DNA of 64,000 nt from Verticillium longisporum (taxonomy: Eukaryota > Ascomycota > Sordariomycetes > Glomerellales > Plectosphaerellaceae). The notes under the pieces were generated by a model, which was not told the origin of the DNA, ran no database searches, and was given only the letters and a program-made list of their open reading frames with translations. The position numbers were made by a program, and so were the translations under genes. The DNA lies in NCBI GenBank assembly GCA_019188255.1, contig JAETXT010000004.1, forward strand, positions 1,302,001 to 1,366,000, read 5' to 3'. Shown one piece after another: positions 62,739 through 64,000 of the stretch. Numbering within the stretch: position 1 is the stretch's first letter; each line of letters starts with the position of its first letter.

Positions 62739-64000
62739 TCAAGGCAGCTCAAACTCGTAGTAGACGTAAGCCGTATACTCAGTGCCGTCGGCACCTCCAA
62801 CGCCGGCAGCAGCCATATCAGATGACAGTGCTGCATCGTCTTTGGTCACCCTGCCACGCTTATCTCTCCCGAAGGCGTTGCCACCTAGGTAAGAGTAATT
62901 AGAATCAAGCGCAGCCCTGACCTTGGGTGACAGCTTTGACGTGGTCTGAGAACCATGCTCGTCAGCATATTGGGCAGCATATTGGATCGTGAGTGGTATG
63001 TTTCACTTACTTTGACCAGCGCCGAGACGTAGTCCAGTGGGAGGCCGTAGCGAAGAACAGCCTCGACGAAGACGCGTAGGCTCAAAACATGTAGCCAGAT
63101 CATAACGCTCTCGCTCCACCCAGTCCTACCCATACGAAGAGCCTCACCCCAGACCTTCTTCTCCTCGCGCGCGACTCGGTCGAGTTCCCGCTGCTCCTCT
63201 TCCTTACCGCCCTCAACATATTTATACTGACGTGGGGTCCACTTTTGCTCGCGACACTTCTGTAGGAATTCGGTGCTCGTCTTTTTGAAGGTTGTCACGG
63301 CAAAAAGAACGAATTCGTCGTCCTGTGCTACTTCCACCGCTGAGCGTGGCACGACCATGGGCGCCAATGTCTCGTAACCCTTCTGGAAGTCCTTTTTAGC
63401 GTTGGAAGGCACTACAACCAAGTGTGTTTCCAAGTACTCCGAGTCCTGGACAAGCAAGGCGGGGTCGACAACGGGTGTGAGAGATTTGGTGGAGAGGTTG
63501 CCCGTTTGCTTGCGCTGCAAGGTCGTGAAGTTGGTCTTGACCGAGTTATACTGGTTGAACTTTGTCTTGACATCGTTGTCGCTCGTGACAAGTTCCTATA
63601 AGCAAGTTTCAGTATGAACGAATCAAAAACGAATGACATGCAATCGACATAGCCGTCCCTACCTTCTGCAGAATATCCACCAGTTCGCCCAGAGGCCTTT
63701 CGGCACGATATCTGACCTTGTTCCAGACAAAGGAGTTGATGTAATGATCTGTGGGTTCTATGAAACAGCAATGTCAAAAACTGTCGGTGTAGATTGTGGT
63801 AGATTGTGCAATAGACATGTCATCTTCGAGGCCAATATGTTTGAAGTGCTTACTGTCGTTGACCATCTTCTGCTGGCTGATCTTGTCATCGTCTCCATCC
63901 AAGATCGTACGCAGGGAGTCGGCTACTTTGGCTACCACAGTCTCACAAGCCGCCTCCAACTTAGTTAAGTCATCTGCTTGCTGCACTAAAGCATCAAGAG
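62739..64000 (-). CDS. VMA5: V-type proton ATPase subunit C (5' end outside window)
   Basis: Subunit C belongs to the V1 sector and links the peripheral stalks to the membrane sector; its release underlies reversible disassembly of the vacuolar proton pump. Exons from the 5' side: 63854-64000 (partial), 63663-63757, 63011-63595 and 62739-62945, with gt-ag introns of 96, 67 and 65 bp, all in phase. Recognisable parts: DSLRTILDGDDDKISQQKMV, PTDHYINSFVWNKVRYRAE, LVTSDNDVKTKFNQYNSVK, DSEYLETHLVVVPSNAKKDF, WIHVLSLRVFVEAVLRYGLP-like (MIWLHVLSLRVFVEAVLRYG), and the C-terminus SYLGGNAFGRDK to YVYYEFELP. About 345 residues are visible; the family has ~390, so only the first ~45 are missing. Confidence 0.95.

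Noticed and set aside
1..64000. CRISPR arrays, bacterial operons, phage genes
   Set aside because: No spaced short repeats or bacterial-type gene organisation; all genes are eukaryotic with introns.

Overview
The window looks like nuclear DNA of a filamentous ascomycete (Pezizomycotina). The evidence is short GT-AG introns of 51-107 bp in conserved eukaryotic genes, a Fot1/pogo-type DNA transposon, and a 52-kb block in which almost every CpA/TpG dinucleotide has become TpA. That last pattern is the signature of repeat-induced point mutation (RIP). I cannot name the species.

Positions 1-52409 form an AT-rich, gene-empty heterochromatin-like block. It is built almost wholly from one Ty3/gypsy LTR-retrotransposon family with 197-bp LTRs and a full length of 7570 bp. 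I place 13 LTR copies. The copies, left to right, are: A (minus, 1-5167, 3' end outside the window); B (minus, truncated, 5374-~6502); C (minus, 7438-14916); D (plus, complete, 14917-22486); E (plus, 26117-41265), interrupted by I (minus, complete, 30040-37609) with a clean 5-bp target duplication; then three partial copies, F (plus, 41266-48922), G (minus, 48923-50979) and H (plus, 50980-52409). Between D and E lie a decayed Ty1/copia element (22487-~24300), a GC-richer tRNA-like patch (~24470-24600) and an unidentified decayed repeat. Inside F sits an un-mutated, GC-rich 1859-bp Fot1-like transposon (46260-48118) with a DD35D transposase broken by one frameshift.

At 52410 base composition switches abruptly to normal, gene-dense DNA. 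In order: a doubtful small gene (52606-53130, +), prefoldin subunit 5 (53256-53986, -), mitochondrial prolyl-tRNA synthetase (54257-55966, -), ribosome-biogenesis factor MAK21/NOC1 (56504-59730, +, with an apparent 1-base deletion), a membrane-anchored hotdog thioesterase-like protein (60165-61209, +), adenylylsulfate kinase (61680-62493, +) and V-ATPase subunit C (62739-64000, -, 5' end outside the window). These are housekeeping genes for protein folding, mitochondrial translation, 60S assembly, sulfate assimilation and organelle acidification. They do not form a functional cluster.

The most notable items are: a long antisense reading frame conserved at the same place in the gypsy copies; LTR copies that show CG, TG and TA states at the same site, suggesting stepwise CpG-to-TpA decay through RIP; a nested stack of which only the right arms survive; and the young transposon whose terminal repeats carry a duplicated 13-mer and whose transposase ends in a zinc knuckle.
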